Notes under the pieces: model-generated
What the model was told of the DNA's origin: nothing
The model's input: only the letters and a program-made list of their open reading frames with translations
The model's database searches: none
Assembly: GCF_004000905.1 (NCBI RefSeq)
Contig: NZ_BIMD01000030.1
Span: 1-64,000, forward strand
Reading direction: 5' to 3'
DNA length: 64,000 nt
Source: Paenibacillus humicus NBRC 102415
GTDB lineage: Bacteria; Bacillota; Bacilli; Paenibacillales; Paenibacillaceae
Shown here: one piece after another, positions 63,015 to 64,000 of the stretch
Numbering within the stretch: the first letter of the stretch is position 1
Layout: each line of letters begins with the position of its first letter
Position numbers and translations under genes: made by a program

Positions 63015-63054
63015 TTTCCTCCCTGAGTATAAAGAATGTCCCACATCCTTGTGG
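63015..63054 (-). promoter_or_regulatory. Two CsrA-binding sites in the hag leader
   Basis: On the minus strand CCACA-AGGA-TGTGG (63041-63054) is a five-pair hairpin exposing AGGA in the loop, the ideal CsrA target. AGGGAGGAAA (63015-63024) overlaps the ribosome binding site. A CsrA dimer could bridge both and block translation, as shown for Bacillus subtilis hag. Confidence 0.85.
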
Positions 63055-63099
63055 TAAAGCAGTTATCAGGTCGGCCGCCCTTTAACTGCTCTAAAGAAT

Positions 63100-63127
63100 A
63101 TATCGGGGAGGAACATAGATTTGTTTA
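63100..63127 (-). promoter_or_regulatory. Sigma-D type promoter of hag
   Basis: TAAA (63124-63127), 16 bases, CCCGATAT (63100-63107), close to the TAAA-N15-GCCGATAT consensus. The -35 overlaps the csrA stop codon. Confidence 0.7.
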
Positions 63128-63370
63128 TAGCTTTTTAGATAAATTTAAAGCTTGAATCTGATTTTTCAAGTCATCCATAGAAACGGATCGCTGAACGGAT
63201 TCACGGTTGGAATCCTCGATCGCGACGTAGAGCTCTTTTCTAAGAATGGTGACGTCCTTGGGGGCGGAAATGCCGAGCCGGATCCCGTCGGCGGTCACTT
63301 CCAGGACGCTGAGCTCGATGTCATGGCCGATCAGAATGGACTCGCCCTTTTTGCGGCTGAGTACGAGCAT
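63125..63370 (-). CDS. csrA: Carbon storage regulator CsrA
   Basis: An 81-residue dimeric RNA-binding protein. MLVLSRKKGESILIG and the VTILRKELY strand, with the RNA-contacting Arg, are intact. It represses hag translation by binding the leader. Its ATG shares one base with the fliW stop (TGATG), so both are made together. The C-terminal extension (MDDLKNQIQALNL) is typical of Gram-positive CsrA, where FliW binds. Confidence 0.97.
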   Translation of the reverse strand: MLVLSRKKGESILIGHDIELSVLEVTADGIRLGISAPKDVTILRKELYVAIEDSNRESVQRSVSMDDLKNQIQALNLSKKL

Positions 63371-63822
63371 CAGGCTTCTCCCTCCGTTCCAGCGGTTGTG
63401 ACGGGAGCTTGCAGACCATGTCGAGTCGTATACCCCGTCCCCTCCAAAATGATCTGAACTCCCTTGCGGGCGGCTGCGTTCAAGATTACGGGAGCCACCA
63501 GGTTGATCGTGGCCTTTTCCAGCGAACCTTGAATACTCACAATATTCAGCACTCGAACATCCTCAATAACTGAGATTGCCAGCTCCTGCTCCGTCTGCTC
63601 GGGAAGATTGAACTCGTAATCCGGATAAAAGGAAAAGGGATCGACCGCGACGAAAGCAAGGCTGCCTTCCTCGATGGATTGCAAATAGTAGAACGGGCTG
63701 TCCTCCACATCGATCAATGTATAGCTTTTATAGTTTTCGAAACCTGGAATGCCATGAGGGAATGTATACACCTCGTGATCCCGGAACTCCAATTGCCCGA
63801 AACGGGTCGTTTCTATCAGCAT
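63370..63822 (-). CDS. fliW: Flagellar assembly factor FliW
   Basis: A 150-residue protein (LEFRDHEVYTFPHGIPGFEN, FVAVDPFSFYPDYEF, NLVAPVILNAAARKGVQIIL) of the FliW family. It binds either flagellin or CsrA: rising cytosolic flagellin removes FliW and frees CsrA to shut off hag. The ATG at 63822 has GGGAGT seven bases away; the frame opens five codons earlier. Confidence 0.96.
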   Translation of the reverse strand: MLIETTRFGQLEFRDHEVYTFPHGIPGFENYKSYTLIDVEDSPFYYLQSIEEGSLAFVAVDPFSFYPDYEFNLPEQTEQELAISVIEDVRVLNIVSIQGSLEKATINLVAPVILNAAARKGVQIILEGTGYTTRHGLQAPVTTAGTEGEA

Positions 63823-63874
63823 TTCAATCACTCCCAATAGTCGGCTTGATCTGTGGAAAAGAAGAAGAGGAAAA

Positions 63875-64000
63875 GAAGTTCTAAAAGATCAAGATCAGAA
63901 AGCCAAGATCAGAAATTATAAATTAACAATCAGAAATTCAAGATCAGAAAGCAAGATCATCAGAAATCCAAGACCAGAAATCAAAAAATCAAAAATCAGA
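63875..64000. repeat. AT-rich degenerate tandem repeats upstream of fliW
   Basis: AAGATCAGAAATCC-like words of 12-17 bases recur at least seven times up to the window edge. The stretch is far more A-rich than its surroundings. No coding potential is apparent. Confidence 0.75.

Overview
The window looks like a chromosomal segment of a GC-rich member of the Paenibacillaceae (Bacillota). The grounds are strong GGAGG-type ribosome binding sites, a Bacillus-style flagellar block (fliW-csrA-hag ... flaG-fliD-fliS-fliT), the secA-prfB pair with the classic RF2 frameshift, ftsEX-ctpB-minJ, and a complete argCJBDFGH cluster. The genus is an inference. I found no rRNA, tRNA, transposase, phage gene or CRISPR array.

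Layout: 1-4.9 kb holds a repeat remnant, a thioredoxin-reductase-like flavoprotein, a VanY-type carboxypeptidase lipoprotein, an alpha/beta hydrolase and a membrane-anchored parvulin. 5-11 kb is a cell-division and envelope block on the minus strand (ftsE, ftsX, an EnvC-like M23 protein, ctpB, minJ). 11-17.3 kb carries an ECF sigma factor with its DUF4179 partner, a Rieske-flavoprotein divergent from an AraC regulator, and a proline dehydrogenase. 17.4-22.6 kb is a response regulator/kinase/ABC exporter operon resembling the linearmycin-resistance system Lnr. 22.7-29.4 kb has a VanW protein, two c-di-GMP proteins and a TraX-like membrane protein. 29.8-39.2 kb is the arginine operon, with about 1 kb of repeat arrays between argB and argD. 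39.4-44.4 kb is a compact glycosylation cassette. 44.7-51.1 kb has a YitT protein, prfB, secA, hpf and a cold-shock gene. 51.3-63.8 kb is the flagellar filament block interleaved with four glycosylation-type genes.

How the genes work together: the order hag-flaG-fliD-fliS-fliT-hpf-secA-prfB and ftsE-ftsX-ctpB-minJ is the Bacillus subtilis order, but about 34 kb (YitT, glycosylation cassette, arg operon, c-di-GMP genes, Lnr-like operon) lies between prfB and ftsE. FliW, CsrA and the hag leader form a complete flagellin homeostasis loop: the leader shows a hairpin with an ANGGA loop plus a second site over the ribosome binding site. Glycosyltransferases inside the filament block suggest a glycosylated flagellin. 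The separate GT39/GT2/DUF2304/ArnE-like cassette ends in a secreted protein with a Ser/Thr/Pro-rich stalk that could be its own substrate.

The strongest unexplained structure is a set of tandem arrays. A 39-nt hairpin-forming unit occurs at the window edge and again inside the arg operon, next to 43-nt and 48-nt unit arrays and an 18-bp inverted repeat. Smaller tandem duplications sit in several other intergenic gaps, one of them copying the end of secA.
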